Assembly (NCBI GenBank): GCA_950097015.1
Contig: CATNEN010000039.1
Location: 8,076,501 to 8,140,500 of the forward strand
DNA: 64,000 nt
Source: Macrostomum hystrix
Lineage: Eukaryota > Platyhelminthes > Macrostomidae
Direction of reading: 5' to 3'
Shown here: piece by piece, positions 1 through 11,799 of the stretch
Layout of the letters: every line of letters begins with the position of its first letter
Numbering within the stretch: the stretch's first letter is position 1
Notes under the pieces: generated by a model
Seen by the model: only the letters and a program-made list of their open reading frames with translations
Database searches by the model: none
Told to the model about the DNA's origin: nothing
Program-made: the position numbers and the translations under genes

Positions 1-126
1 GTTCGTTGTTGCATTTTCTTTTTCAAAAACTTTCAGTTTCTATATTTTTTGTTATACTTGTTATGTTTCTTTTTGCTAAAAGCTTTTTTTTGCAATATGT
101 TTTTTTTCTTCTTTGATTTTACCTTA

Positions 127-355
127 GCCCTGAGAATCTGGGCTTGTAGCAGCTTATTAGTCACCTGAGAATTAGGGACAGCTAATTAGTTATCTGAGAA
201 TCCAGAGATAGATAATTAGTCACCTGAGAATCCAGGGATAGCTAATTAGTCACCTGAGAATGAGGGACAGCTAATTAGTCATCTGAGAATCCAGGGATAG
301 CTAATTAGTTACCTGATAATGAGGGACAGCTAATTAGTGACCTAAGAATGAGGCA
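127..355. repeat. degenerate 30-bp minisatellite
   Basis: About seven imperfect copies of a unit containing agctaattagtcacctgaga. It is a shorter relative of the 35-bp array at 3354-4925 and lacks that array's gttgca insert. It lies just upstream of the LRR gene. The remaining bases from 1 to 457 are T-rich with no other structure seen. Confidence 0.85.
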
Positions 356-459
356 CAGTTGTTGCTTTTGAACCACTAGAATATTATAGCTAATGCTTGC
401 CTAATCACCCTTAAGCCAGTGATTACAATAGCATAAAATTTGCTACAACTTCTGCAGAC

Positions 460-3236
460 ATGTCAAATACGGCAATAATGCACCAACCGAGTAGCCTGGC
501 GACATTGTGCTGCAGCTTCATTGGTCCCAGACTGCACCAGGTTGAGTCGCTCATGCTGGTGCCGGATCACCTCGGCTTTGACATGCTTCGACAATTCTGC
601 GAGGCCGCATCAGTGAGACAGCTTCGCGGCGCTAATGATACAGACAGTCGACTTGCACAAGTTTGTCGCATAATGGACGAAGCATTTTCTGAGAGTTTTT
701 GCACTTGCCTGTGCCTAGATGGGGTCCAGTTGGCCGATGCCAACTCACCAGTTTGTCAGCGGCTGCTGCTGACATTGCCGCTGATGCGCTGGCTGCGCAG
801 GCTGTCGCTTCGAGGAACTCAACTATGGGACGGACATTCTCTGGTGCCGGTGATTGCCGGGGCCAAGCGGTAAGGGTTCACAAATCGAGTCACGAGCCTT
901 CAAAACCAAAACATAAGCAGAACTTTGAAAACGGGACAAATGCGAAAAAACAAAGAACAGAGTACAACTCACAACACACCCATTTAAACCAGTCTTCGCT
1001 ACCTGGACGTGTCTAACAATGTGCTGACCTCGGAAGGTGTCCGCAAGCTCACCGCGCCAGCCAGGTACCGACAGATTAACCAGCTGGTATTTCTCTTGCT
1101 CGCTGGTGAGTTCTCTAGCTTCGAAGCTTCAACTTCGGAGCTTTTCCAAATTACATCCGAATTAAATTTTGGGTAAAAAACTGGACACTCCTAGGTGTTG
1201 TGTAAAGGACTTCTTGGACTAGCCTTTTGCTTGGCTAATTATAAAGAATTTGTCACAGATGAGTTTTCTTTTACTAATTTAACATTGTTAATTTAATTTA
1301 TAGTCAGGCTTTAGTACTCTTAATATATTCTATTTAAAAGCCCACTCCACACGTTTTTGCGTGTCCCGCGCAGAAGACTTTTAGCCGCCAACGTAACATG
1401 GGACCAAAGGCAGACAGAACAAAGCAAACAATTTTAAAAACACTTAACTAAAAAAGACACAACCTAATTATAGGCTATGGCCATAGGGCTGCTAGCTAAA
1501 TAATATTTAAAAAGCCATGATTCTTAGGCCTATCAGTTGTCAAAAAGCCAATTTACTAACTAAAACTAGGATATACAGAACTGATGGGAAGACAGGATAT
1601 GTGCCCTGTGTACTTGCCCCCTAAATCTGCCCTTGACTACACATGTACATGATGTGACGTTGCTACGCAGCGTGCATCCGCTCCGTTGATGTGACCCTGT
1701 GAGTTCGACTGCAGCTCCTGCCGTGGTCCGCTTAATGTTCCACGACTCCTCCATGTAGTTTTATAGCTCGTATGTTGCTGGTTTCTCGCTTTAAAGTTTT
1801 GATAATTAAGTTTTTCTACTGTTACTGCAATTAGAAGTCAACGAACATCGTATTGTCCGTAAGATGTTTTCGCTAATGTATCAATATTATTTTCCTCCAG
1901 CCAATGAGCGTGCGAGCTCTGCAATGGTTAGAATTATCGATCGCCCTGCTTTTTAGTTTGTCTAGCCTATTTAACAAGGCCCCCTGGGCCCGCTCGCGCT
2001 CCAACCCGGCCCTCCACTCTGTCACTGCCTTTGTCCCGGCCACTGTCACTGTTCACTTGCACTGTTTGTCAGCGGCAAAGATGCAGGCCACAAAATATAT
2101 ACACCATGCTATGTAGGCATATATATATATCTAATTAGGCTATATACCATAAGGCTAAGCAAAACTATATAAACATCTCAGATGATGTCGCGGTTGTGAT
2201 GAATATTTTGAGTGCCTGCCAACCACTCCAGGGCCATCCTTTATGTGAAGGCTACAGGCTAGTGTAACGCAGTGTACACTTGGCGGTCCCTCTCTGCAGT
2301 GTATCGTAGACGTGGGGTTAAATATTGTTTACATAATATCTGTTATTCCATATCTATTTCTTACCAATTGTCTTATTCTAAAACGTTATACAGTAGTGAC
2401 TATATTAATAATATAGACGCAAATTAACTTTCTAATTCAACTTGAACATAGCATTGAGCAAATTGATACTAATTTAAAAGCACTTTTTGCTAAACGGACA
2501 AAAGAAAACACAGATATTTTCTGAACAGCCCTCTTTCTTTTTATGCGATTCCTTGATTATATTTGAAAATTTGTGCCAATGCTGCAGTTATTACCTGTAG
2601 AGTTTGTTTTAGTTTTGCTAATAAATTTGGCAATATGGCACTATGTCCTACTTCCAACAAGTTGGCACTAAAATGGCACTACATGGCGGCTATAAGATTT
2701 CTGTGCGGGTGGGAGCCGATTGGCTGGCTCACTCCTAGGTCTGACAGTGTGAGTTTTGTGTCCGCGAACCCCCTACCGCGGATTGGCTGGCGTGGCGAGT
2801 TTTTAGGCCGTTTTAGACCCGTCTCTCTACCCCAGTTCGCCCGTGGATTTTAAGCCGCCTCCCCTTAATTAGCGCCTGACTTTCTAATAAACAATCTGAT
2901 AAACAAACGCAACATCATTCTCACCGTTAGGTAACCGTTATCTATCATCATCCTGTCTCAAGTTTCTGTCTCAGGCCGAGTCTTTGAAGCTGGTGTCAAT
3001 AAATGCCAGTCTGTTCTCTGACCAGGTATGTTGTTTACAATAATAACTACCCTATATCGTGATAGGTTCGACTTTGCGTCGATCAATGGAAATTTCCTTA
3101 TAACTTTTTAACTAGTTTAACGACCAATCAGCGAAGGCCTGTCGAGCTGAGTTCTGCTCGAAATTTGCACCCTGTGGCAGTCCTTCAGCGTACAGCTCGA
3201 CCCAGTGCAACTGCTGGGCTGTTGTATGTGGCATAA
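460..3236 (+). CDS. small leucine-rich-repeat protein, 5 proposed exons
   Basis: Proposed exons are 460-869, 993-1105, 1901-1926, 2975-3025 and 3189-3236, with phases 2,1,0,0, giving about 215 residues. Exon 1 has alternating Leu/Cys spacing and ends in an LRR-like WLRRLSLRGTQLWDG. Exon 2 starts with a clear LRR core (LRYLDVSNNVLTSEGVRKL), joined in phase through donor CG|GTAAGG and acceptor aaaccag. The first two exons are well supported. The 26-nt third exon and the last two rest only on splice sites and phase, so the C-terminus is uncertain. A cag two bases before the ATG could be a splice or trans-splice acceptor. An AATAAA follows the stop by about 65 bases. LRRs usually mediate protein binding. 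It may be a remnant or short relative of the ZYG11/ZER1 LRR family of cullin-2 receptors, but I cannot confirm that and assign no function. Confidence 0.5.
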
Positions 3237-3300
3237 TTCCAAACACTGGATGCACGGATGGTATGTGGCTTTACTGATGGAGCCAGTACCTTTGCTATCT

Positions 3301-3306
3301 AATAAA
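3301..3306 (+). terminator. poly(A) signal AATAAA of the LRR gene
   Basis: Canonical AATAAA about 65 bases after the proposed TAA at 3234-3236. Its position independently supports the gene ending here. Confidence 0.5.
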
Positions 3307-3353
3307 GTTTATCGTGTGGTAGCTCAATGATGTTAGAAACAAAGACTCTGGTT

Positions 3354-4925
3354 ACTTAATCACCTGAGGATCAGGATGGTGCCAGCTAATAAGCTAATTA
3401 GTCATCTGAGAATCGGGGATAGTTGCAGCTAATTAGTCACCTGAGAATCGGGGATAGTTGCAGCTAATTAGTCACCTGAGAATCAGGCATAGTTGCAGCT
3501 ATTTAGTCGCCTGAGAATCGTGGATAGTTGTAGCTAATTAGTCACCTGAGAATCAGGGATTGTTGCAGCTAATTAGTCACCTGACAATCAGGGATAGTTG
3601 CAGCTAATTAGTCACCTGAGAATCAGGGATAGTTGCAGCTAATTAGTCACCTGAGAATCAGGGATTGTTGCAGCTAATTAGTCACCTGACAGTCAGGGAT
3701 AGTTGCAGCTAATTAGTCACCTGAGAATCAGGGATAGTTGCAGCTGATTAGTCACCTGAGAATCGTGGATAGTTGCAGCTAATTAGTCACCTGAGAATCA
3801 GGGATTGTTGCAGCTAATTAGTCACCTGAGAATCAGGGATAGTTGCAGCTAATTAGTCACCTGAGAATCAGGGATAGTTGCAGCTAATTAGTCACCTGAG
3901 AATCAGGGATAGTTGCAGCTAATTAGTCACCTGAGAATCAGGGATTGTTGCAGCTAATTAGTCACCTGAGAATCAGGGATTGTTGCAGCTAATTAGTCAC
4001 CTGAGAATCAGGGATAGTTGCAGCTAATTAGTCACCTGAGAATCAGGGATAGTTGCAGCTAATTAGCCACCTGAGAATCAGGGATTGTTGCAGCTAATTA
4101 GTCACCTGAGAATCAGGAATAGTTGCAGCTAATTAGTCACCTGAGAATCAGGGATTGTTGCAGCTAATTAGTCACCTGAGAATCAGGGATAGTTGCAGCT
4201 AATTAGTCACCTGAGAATCAGGGATAGTTGCAGCTAATTAGCCACCTGAGAATCAGGGATTGTTGCAGCTAATTAGTCACCTGAGAATCAGGGATAGTTG
4301 CAGCTAATTAGCCACCTGAGAATCAGGGATTGTTGCAGCTAATTAGTCACCTGAGAATCAGGGATTGTTGCAGCTAATTAGTCACCTGAGAATCAGGGAT
4401 AGTTGCAGCTAATTAGTCACCTGAGAATCAGGGATTGTTGCAGCTAATTAGTCACCTGAGAATCAGGGATAGTTGCAGCTAATTAGTCACCTGAGAATCA
4501 GGGATAGTTGCAGCTAATTAGCCACTGAGAATCAGGGATTGTTGCAGCTAATTAGTCACCTGAGAATCAGGAATAGTTGCAGCTAATTAGTCACCTGAGA
4601 ATCAGGGATTGTTGCAGCTAATTAGTCACCTGAGAATCGTGGATAGTTGCAGATAATTAGTCACCTGAGAATCGTGGATAGTTGTAGCTAATTAGTCACC
4701 TGAGAATCAGGGATTGTTGCAGCTAATTAGTCACCTGAGAATCAGGGATTGTTGCAGCTAATTAGTCACCTGAGAATCAGGGATTGTTGCAGCTAATTAG
4801 TCACCTAAGAATCAGGGATTGTTGCAGCTAATTAGTCACCTGAGAATCAGGGATTGTTGCAGCTAATTAGTCACCTGAGAATCAGGGATAGTTGCAGCTA
4901 ATTAGTCACCTGAGCATCAGGTAGC
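3354..4925. repeat. 35-bp minisatellite, about 44 copies
   Basis: Near-perfect tandem array; the unit includes gttgcagctaattagtcacc followed by tgagaatcagggata. Periodicity is exactly 35, with one single-base deletion near 4526. An a/t switch after gggat separates two interleaved unit types. It is intergenic, just beyond the LRR gene poly(A) signal. Confidence 0.97.
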
Positions 4926-7417
4926 TGACCGAAGTACTTCGATGCAGTTGATTAATGAAATATTTTTTATATGCACATTTTCAGATAAATCAAATGCTGC
5001 ACCGTTAAACCAAGGTGAAGCATCCTCCTTACTGTTCAAGCGAATCGATATCTGTCAGTTTTAACTTTAACCCGCATTTCAAGTTCAGCTATCTGTTTAT
5101 ACCTATTCATCGAGAATTTAGTGTTTGCGAACATTTATTGTGTTTATTGTGTTCATACATTTTGGGTAAAAACTAAATTATTGAACTTTATTTTTGTGTC
5201 GCATTGTCATTTAAAATTATTGCAATAAAAGTTCATAATCAAATTTATCGCAAACTTTTAGAATATCTGTCCTATGAAATGAGGATACTCAATTACTAAT
5301 TTTTAATTCATTAGACTTAGTGTCTTGCCAAACAATTAATATTGTTTGTGTTTGAACGGCCGACAGCAAATCACTGGTCCATAATTTTCTACTAGTCTTA
5401 GTAGTAAGAACAAGTAGAAGAACATACTTTTCTATGTGAGCCAAGTTTCAGTGGCTTGCTAGCTAACGCAGTCGCTTTGCCAGGCTATGTTTGCGGCTAG
5501 ATAGATGCATAAATCTATGGTATCTATGGTAATAACTGGTTGCCTGCTGGGGGACATTGGTTGCCTGTTGGAGGGGCATTGGTTGCCTGCTGGGTGGAAC
5601 ATTGGTTGCTTGCTGGGTGGAACATTGGTTGCCTGCTACCCCTGATCATCGGCCGATGTCGGCATCAAAATACGTGTCAACGCGTGCTTAAAACATTAAA
5701 AGTCACTGTTACAGACAATAATGAAAATTAAACAGCTCCTTCAGCCATACGTACACACATACGTACCATCATTCAGATCGATACTTTAACGAATAAGCAA
5801 AGAATAATTTTTTACTACGCACTTTTTTTACTTTATTTATTTATTACTTCTTTTTGAGTATTAAAAACTTCAAGTAGATTATTAAATATGTTGATCTGAA
5901 GTACATTAAGGAGGAACTGAAGGCGTGGGTGAGAATCTCAGGGAGACTCGGGGTTGAAGATTAGGGGGGAGTGGAAAATGGGCCAACAACGAGAGAGCGA
6001 CCCAGGAGAAACTCCGCATGCCGTAGAAATGCACCAAGGCCAGCAGGCCAGAAGCTGTTAAAAACTAGCTGGTGAAACAAAACAGTTTGTTTTTTTAACG
6101 GTTTTACGTATTATACTACTGTAGCTGTATCAAATAAATATATTCGATAAGTAGCGCTAGATGCAAGCCAACTGTATTGTTTTTTTTTCATTTCCCGTGC
6201 ACGTCGTGTTTTTTATAACCGAGTCTCACTGATAACTGTACGTATTACTTTATGAGCTCCATATAAAAATGCGATATGTTCATTTATCGAACTATCAGAA
6301 AAGCGGTTTGTAGAAAGTTAAAGTTTCTAAAATGTTAGCTCGATTAACAGCAGTCATTGAAAGCTGGCTCTACATGTGGAAGATCAATTGAAAGATTCGT
6401 CATATAATTCAGATAGCTCGTACATGCGTGAGCGCATTGTTGAATGCTAAATGCAATATACATTTTTGCTCTGGCCTCTTAGCATCGCATAAATATGAGC
6501 ATGCTATAATGATGTTTCTATATGTGGCAGTCGAATTGTCAAAAGTAAAATTAACATAAAAAATCGAAAACTTTTCAGTCCATGGACTTGGCCTTCATCA
6601 AAACCTACCTGAACTAAAATACTGACACCCAATTTCACAGCTGGTCGCATTCTAGGATTCAGAAATATTATTCTAGCGAATCTTGTGAAAGTGTGAAAGT
6701 ACAGGTGTGAAGTAAAAGGTGTGAAAGTACATGTAGTCAAACAAAAACAATTTACTTAAAAAATATAGCTTTCTAAACAAAAGCATGCAGGAGAGATTGT
6801 TGTTGTGGAGTGCAACTTTGAGTAATTTATATGCATTAAACCTGCATTAATAATAGAATATTTTTACTTTAAAAAAAGAAATAAATTTAGTATAGTGGAA
6901 GTTCCTTTGCTTCACTAATATGGAAAACCAATATTTTTCACTTCAAGTGTAGCTAAATGTATTGGAGGCTTATAATAAAAAAATCAGCAATAAAATTAAC
7001 AATAGAAAGTGCGCATGCAGACACAAAAATTCACATGAAAAAGTACTAAAATATTTTTCACATTATTGTAGAAATCTGTAAAAGATAATTAGCACTGCAA
7101 AGAGAATATAATAAAAACAGGAAACACACCAAATATAAAAAAGTCTATATACATTTCTCCTAATAAATGGCCAGCACTGATGTAAAAAACACTTAACAAA
7201 TTATTTCATCATAAGTATGTTTTCAAGTGCAAATAGTTACTTGACAAGTTGTAAATAGTTTACTAGTTTATAATGTAGTAAATTTGTAAAACAACTTAGT
7301 GTGCAAAAACACCAATAGAAAAAGCATATTTATGTTAGCTATCAGCAAAGATTTAGTGACTGTTTCGAAAAATATTTTTATATTTTCAGTGCTTATAAAA
7401 GTAGCTACTGATTGTAT
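4926..7417. other. AT-rich intergenic stretch, no gene seen
   Basis: No exon with convincing coding character was found on either strand. At 5536-5640 there are four loose copies of a ggttgcctgctggg motif. The rest is AT-rich sequence with homopolymer runs. Confidence 0.6.
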
Positions 7418-7484
7418 CCCTGAGAATCAGGGATAGTTGCAGCTAATTAGTCACCTGAGCATCAGGTAGCTGACCGAAGTACTG
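7418..7484. repeat. displaced copy of the 3' edge of the 35-bp array
   Basis: One repeat unit followed by the same unique flank (gcatcaggtagctgaccgaa) that borders the array at about 4914-4937. It is therefore a duplicate of the array's right boundary, 2.5 kb away. Confidence 0.9.
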
Positions 7485-7688
7485 CGGTACTGCGGTAACA
7501 ATATAGTGGATAAAGATACAACTGAGATACAAAATCGTGTGTTGTGGACCCTGGGCCTTACATGAGGAATTACAAGCACTAAATATAAGCAAATTATAAG
7601 CACTGTTTCTTGTCAGTTGTTAAAACACAATTCTAAAGCGTATTCAGCAGTCAAAACAGTAGTCCAATATCAAAGTCTATTCTAACTG

Positions 7689-8213
7689 TTACGGAAGAGA
7701 TTCTATGATAGAGCTGCAAGCAGGAAACAGTTGAATCAGGGCCTCTGAATTAGAGTACTCGGCATCAGAGAACTCGAAACCTGGCGCGCAAACACATGAA
7801 AAGAGAGCATATGAATCCTCTGAAACTGAGGAACAGTGCACAGTAAACCAACTTTTAGCAGGGACTGTGATGCTAAGATGGGTCTCGGCGTTTTGGCAAC
7901 TATGCGTTTTCTGCTCAAAGTTAGCAAAATATACATGTCTGTGCTGACCGTCCGAAGATATTATATCCATTTTAGCAACAGAAGTTCCACCAAGATAAGA
8001 CCAAGTTTCGTCTTGTTGCAGCTTATGCCAACGACTGAACTGGGAGCCAGTGATTAAGTAGTAGATATTCGTGCATGTAACATGTGGGGCATCAGAGAAT
8101 GTAACTTTTATAGAACTACGCCAAATTTCCTTGTAGAATCCGCCTTCCTGAGGCAATGGCTGAAGGTCGTAGGCTTCTATAACGCGCTGCACAACAGTTG
8201 ATTGTGATTCCAT
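7689..8213 (-). CDS. cupin_5 (DUF985) family protein
   Basis: Intronless, 174 residues from the only in-frame ATG (8213-8211); the frame is open upstream but has no earlier ATG. It follows the Cupin_5/DUF985 pattern in order: PLPQEGGFYKEIW near the N-terminus, TNIYYLITG, then FSRWHKLQQDETW, which carries the barrel's His and acidic residues, then TVPAKSWFTV, and finally CVCAPGFEFSDAEYS with a terminal LFP. Length is typical of the family. These proteins are small jelly-roll barrels, mostly of unknown substrate, common in bacteria, fungi and algae and patchy in animals. I do not assign a reaction. It lies between intergenic repeats and is transcribed opposite to PDCD5. No AATAAA is visible just downstream. 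The lack of introns beside intron-rich neighbours could mean retroposition or horizontal origin. Confidence 0.85.
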   Translation of the reverse strand: MESQSTVVQRVIEAYDLQPLPQEGGFYKEIWRSSIKVTFSDAPHVTCTNIYYLITGSQFSRWHKLQQDETWSYLGGTSVAKMDIISSDGQHRHVYFANFEQKTHSCQNAETHLSITVPAKSWFTVHCSSVSEDSYALFSCVCAPGFEFSDAEYSNSEALIQLFPACSSIIESLP

Positions 8214-8261
8214 TGCCAGTCTTGGAAGCGCACACTCCGCAACTAAGTATAAGTAAATCAC

Positions 8262-9017
8262 ACGACGGTCATGTCTCTGTGATGAATCTTCATGTAAAAC
8301 GTGTTAAAAGTTAGTAAGTTAAATTTGTGCGCAATACTGCAAGCGGCGGTTGCAGTATAAGAATACATGCTTAGTATAAATAAAGAATTATGTTTTCATA
8401 GATTGTTTGTATGCGTCTTCTTTTAGAAAATTATATGCAAGAGTAACTGAATGGCCATGGATATCTTGCTTAATTAAGCATCGTGTTCGTCTTTCGAAGA
8501 AGTAGAATGCCCTAATGTACATTTTTGCTGTTAAACTTGAGTCACCGATTTACTACATTTACTTTTGCTTCTCTGTGCGGAATTATATCTAGTACAGTCT
8601 TGGTAGCTAGCTATGTAACATAGCTGTCTTTTTAGGGTTTTTAAACACATTTTCACTTTAAGTTTCACTATATCACTTTATTTGCATTTTCAATTTGCAT
8701 ATTCACTATTCAATTGAACTTTGAATTTGAACAAAAGGTGACAGAACAGGACTTATAACAATTAATTTGTTTGAAGTTTTTACAGCACAAAAAAATGTAG
8801 ATAAGTTACTTCAACTTACAGAGCATATTGGTTTATTCATGCAAAGTTATAAAATTTGGATTGACATTGGCATAGACCTATCCTATATCACCTTAGCAGT
8901 GTTGTGTAATATCTTAGCTAAGCTAAACCCTGTAGTCTGTATGTACATAGTCTGTAGGTTTTATACTGACTGTTAGGTACGCCTATTACTACTTTATTCA
9001 CCATTCTATTGTACACA
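8262..9017. other. AT-rich spacer, nothing recognised
   Basis: No exon, RNA gene or repeat recognised. I looked here for an upstream PDCD5 exon encoding the family's N-terminal helix and did not find one. Confidence 0.5.
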
Positions 9018-9050
9018 CTAGACTAGACTAGACTAGACTAGACTAGACTC
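9018..9050. repeat. (GACTA)n microsatellite
   Basis: Six to seven perfect pentamers directly before the truncated SINE-A copy. Confidence 0.95.
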
Positions 9051-9265
9051 CACTAGAACAATTTGTGTCCTTTAGCAAGACACTTAACTCTGCATTGCTT
9101 CAGTTCACCCAGCTGTTAAATGGGTACTCAGCATCAGCTGGGAGATTGAAGGTAGGTGTGGCGTCCCCCCAGTCCATGGACTGAGCCTTCAGATATGCGG
9201 CGCAATAGCTGCGGCTATGCTGTTGGCTGCACATCTGGCCTAATTGGGGCAGGTGTAATCAATTA
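9051..9265 (+). mobile_element. SINE-A copy, 5' truncated
   Basis: It shares the body of the full-length copy at 49318-49610: atttgtgtcctttagcaaga, then ttcacccagctgttaa, then ccagtccatggactga, ending in aattggggcaggtgtaat. The tRNA-like head is missing. It lies 440 bp before PDCD5. Confidence 0.85.
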
Positions 9266-9700
9266 TTTATTATATAATTATTGTACACATTTGATCTCTT
9301 TTTGAATGTATGCCATTCACTATGGCCTAAGGTAAATGCATTAGATGGGGTTTTTCATATGTCAGCCTGAATTTTCTGGCAAGCATGACAGCATGACATG
9401 ATCCAGACTCATGTGATTATATTTGATTTTGGAAATTTTTTGTTGGCTATTTTTTGTAAAAACTCAATATTGAGCAGTTATTTGTTCATGAAAAGGTTTT
9501 AATATAAACTTCAAGTCAGAATAGCTTATAATTTATAAGACTTTACAAGACAGTTTAGGTTACTTATTTTTAGCTAACTAAACAGCAATTTGTTGGTTAT
9601 GTAGATCTATAGTTTTTTAGTATTGCTAGGTTTAGCAATTAGTTTAAAGTGTTTTATTTCTTGTTTGCTACCAATTTGACAAGTAATTTTCTGTTTTCAG

Positions 9701-10515
9701 GCAGCATGGCATCCAACAGTTCACAGCAGCAGCAGCAGCAGCTAGCTCAGCAAGCTGAGCAGCAACATCAAAGGCAAGAAGAGGAGAGACAGCGAACTGA
9801 GATGAAGAATGTCATGCTCAGCCAGATACTAGATCAGGCTGCCAGGGCAAGATTAAACACTCTGGCTATGACTAAGCCTGATAAGGCTGCTCTGGTTAGT
9901 TTTTTTCAGATTTTTGCTAACAATATTTTGCTACATCGTTTTCTTAGCTATAGATTTTTATTGACTAGTTACTCAAAACAAACTTTTCCCCATCAATATT
10001 AATGCCATTCTGCCCCTCAGTCTGCCTTTATACCTCTCAGTCTGTCACTCCACCCCTCAGTCTGTCACTCTACCCCTCAGTCTGTCACTACCCCTCGGCC
10101 CTCAGCCTGTCACTCTACCCCTCAGCCTGTCACTCTACCCATCAGTCTGTCACTCTACCCATCAGCCTGTCACTCTACCCCTCAGTCTGTCACTCTACCC
10201 ATCAGTCTGTCACTCTACCCCTCTGTCACTCTACCCCTCAGTCTGTCACTCTACCCATCAGTCTGTCACTCTACCCCTCAGTATGTCACTCTCTCACTGA
10301 GTCTGTCACCCCTCAGTCCGTCCCTCCACCTCTCACTCTCGCAGGTTGAGCAGCGCCTGATAGCCATGGCCAGGTCAGGCCAGATAGCTGATAAAGTGTC
10401 CGAACAGCAGCTGAAGCAAATCCTAGAAGCGGCTAGCGGTTCGAGCTCTCGCGCGACTGTCAACGTCAAATTCGATCGAAGGCGCGCGGCCATTGACTCG
10501 GACGACGATGATTGA
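9701..10515 (+). CDS. PDCD5: PDCD5 (programmed cell death protein 5)
   Basis: Coding exons are 9706-9894 and 10345-10515, phase 0, giving 119 residues against about 125 in vertebrates. The sequence follows PDCD5 closely: MKNVMLSQILDQAARARL, then LAMTKPDKAAL, and in exon 2 RLIAMARSGQIADKVSEQQL, VKFDRR and an acidic IDSDDDD tail. PDCD5 is a small helical DNA-binding-like protein linked to apoptosis and to chaperonin/TIP60 interactions. A Gln-rich run (QQQQQQ) lies near the start. The ATG follows acceptor tgttttcag by five bases, so either the mRNA is trans-spliced here or an upstream exon encodes the usual LEAxRxxRLAELQ helix, which is missing from this model. The intron donor is GTTAGT, and the intron is filled by a 20-bp minisatellite. 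Confidence 0.93.
10006..10330. repeat. 20-bp minisatellite in PDCD5 intron
   Basis: About 16 copies of tctgtcactctacccctcag, with a c/a variant. It fills most of the 450-nt intron and stops 15 bases before the acceptor. It is pyrimidine-rich on the coding strand. Confidence 0.95.
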
Positions 10516-10962
10516 TTCGATTGATTAATTTTATGAAATTATTGACTGAGTTTCTTTATCTCTCAAGCTTTTGCATCCCCTTTCGCCACCGCTTTTATAC
10601 CGTCGCTAATGTCCTAAATTACAATGAAAACATGGGTCTGAACACGGGTACTCCCCCTACTAGCCTTTGCGCAATCTGAGAACTAATCCAGATTGTTGAT
10701 TTTCAAAACCCTTGCTTTGTTCAAACCATACGCACCATTTCATTTTGATGTCTGTGACAAAACACTAACAGGCCCTTCAATCTGTTAGCTAGAAAGTTAT
10801 TAATTTAGTTTATTCTCTGTTCCAAAGTCTGGATTGTCAAGTTATTTAAAAATTTACGACTATTGAGCGAATCTGACTATTGCTAATAATAGAGTTTTCT
10901 ACCGATCAAAAATCCCCCATCTTTAATAAATAGAATCTATAGAATAATAAGAGTTTTCCCGC

Positions 10963-11179
10963 AGCCAGAGAGGGGACACTTCTGTTCAGTACGCTAAACC
11001 ATGAACACACACGCACACATGCTGTAAGTAGGCACACTCTCACACAGGTGTGTACATCTGCCCTGACTTTCTTATCGCCAGCTAGTGTACACTCTCACTG
11101 TGCCTTGGGGGCTGGCCCCTTGAGTGCGTAAATTGCAAGACATGCCCCCAAGCCTTCTGTACGCAACTGCGCCCGCCCC
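10963..11179 (-). mobile_element. SINE-B fragment, reverse orientation
   Basis: Read on the minus strand it matches the SINE-B body: the gggcgcag-like segment, cttgggggc, cgtaaattgcaagac-type sequence, the gcacagtgagagtgtacac block and gcagatgtacacacctgtgt. The tRNA head is missing. Confidence 0.8.
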
Positions 11180-11384
11180 CCAGTTTCTAAGTTCTAGATT
11201 CTTAGAAAAGGGAATTTCCAAACCGTTGATTTTTAGAAAAGATGTTTCCCACATTATACTCCGTATTCAACGTTTTCTACTTATGGATTCTGGAATTCCC
11301 TAATGCTCTAATCCCTAATTCCCTAATTTCTTAGAATGGGGAATCCCTAACGCTTGATTTTTAAAGGGGCCGATAAATAATAAT

Positions 11385-11716
11385 AATGATTGCAGGAGGG
11401 CTGTGGGCTGACCCGCAGCCAACGAGGAGGCAATTCTGCCCGTTTCGCTGACTCACTCACTCCCTCACACACACAGATACCGTAAGAAAGCAAGAACTCG
11501 CAAAGGTGTGTACATCTGCCCTGACTTTCTCATCTTCAGGCAATGTACACTTTCACTGTACCTTTGCCCTTAGAGATTAGCCCTTAAGGTCGTAAATTGC
11601 ACGACAAGCCCCAAGCCTTCTTTCTCCGCGGCTTCGCCCTAAATAAATGCGGACTTGCCACGGAATCGAGCTTAGGGACCTGCGAGAGGCAAACACGTCA
11701 ATGGCTCTGCCACCGA
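11385..11716 (-). mobile_element. SINE-B copy, near full length, reverse
   Basis: The minus strand carries most of the element, from a tRNA-like head (cctctcgcaggtccctaag) through gccgcggagaaagaaggctt to the ctgcaatcattattatt tail. It has an internal expansion around 11460-11510. It lies between PDCD5 and YOD1. Confidence 0.85.
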
Positions 11717-11799
11717 CCCACCCCCTAGAAGGGGGACCTCTAATCCTTAATTTTTAGTGGTAATACCTTGCGCTAGCTTTTTAAAAGTGGGAATCCTTA

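Noticed and set aside
2563-2853. 96-codon plus-strand frame in the LRR gene region
   Set aside because: No family resemblance, and it lies between proposed LRR exons. It could be an unrecognised exon but I cannot support it.
3354-4925. CRISPR-like regular repeats
   Set aside because: Units are directly tandem with no unique spacers, and the genome is clearly eukaryotic.
5540-5731. 63-codon frame with Trp/Leu/Ala repeats
   Set aside because: Arises from four loose copies of a ggttgcctgctggg motif. No homology or splice context.
7689-8213. Bacterial contamination as the source of the cupin gene
   Set aside because: The flanks are continuous with the animal repeats (35-bp unit copy, SINE-A), and base composition matches the surrounding AT-rich DNA.
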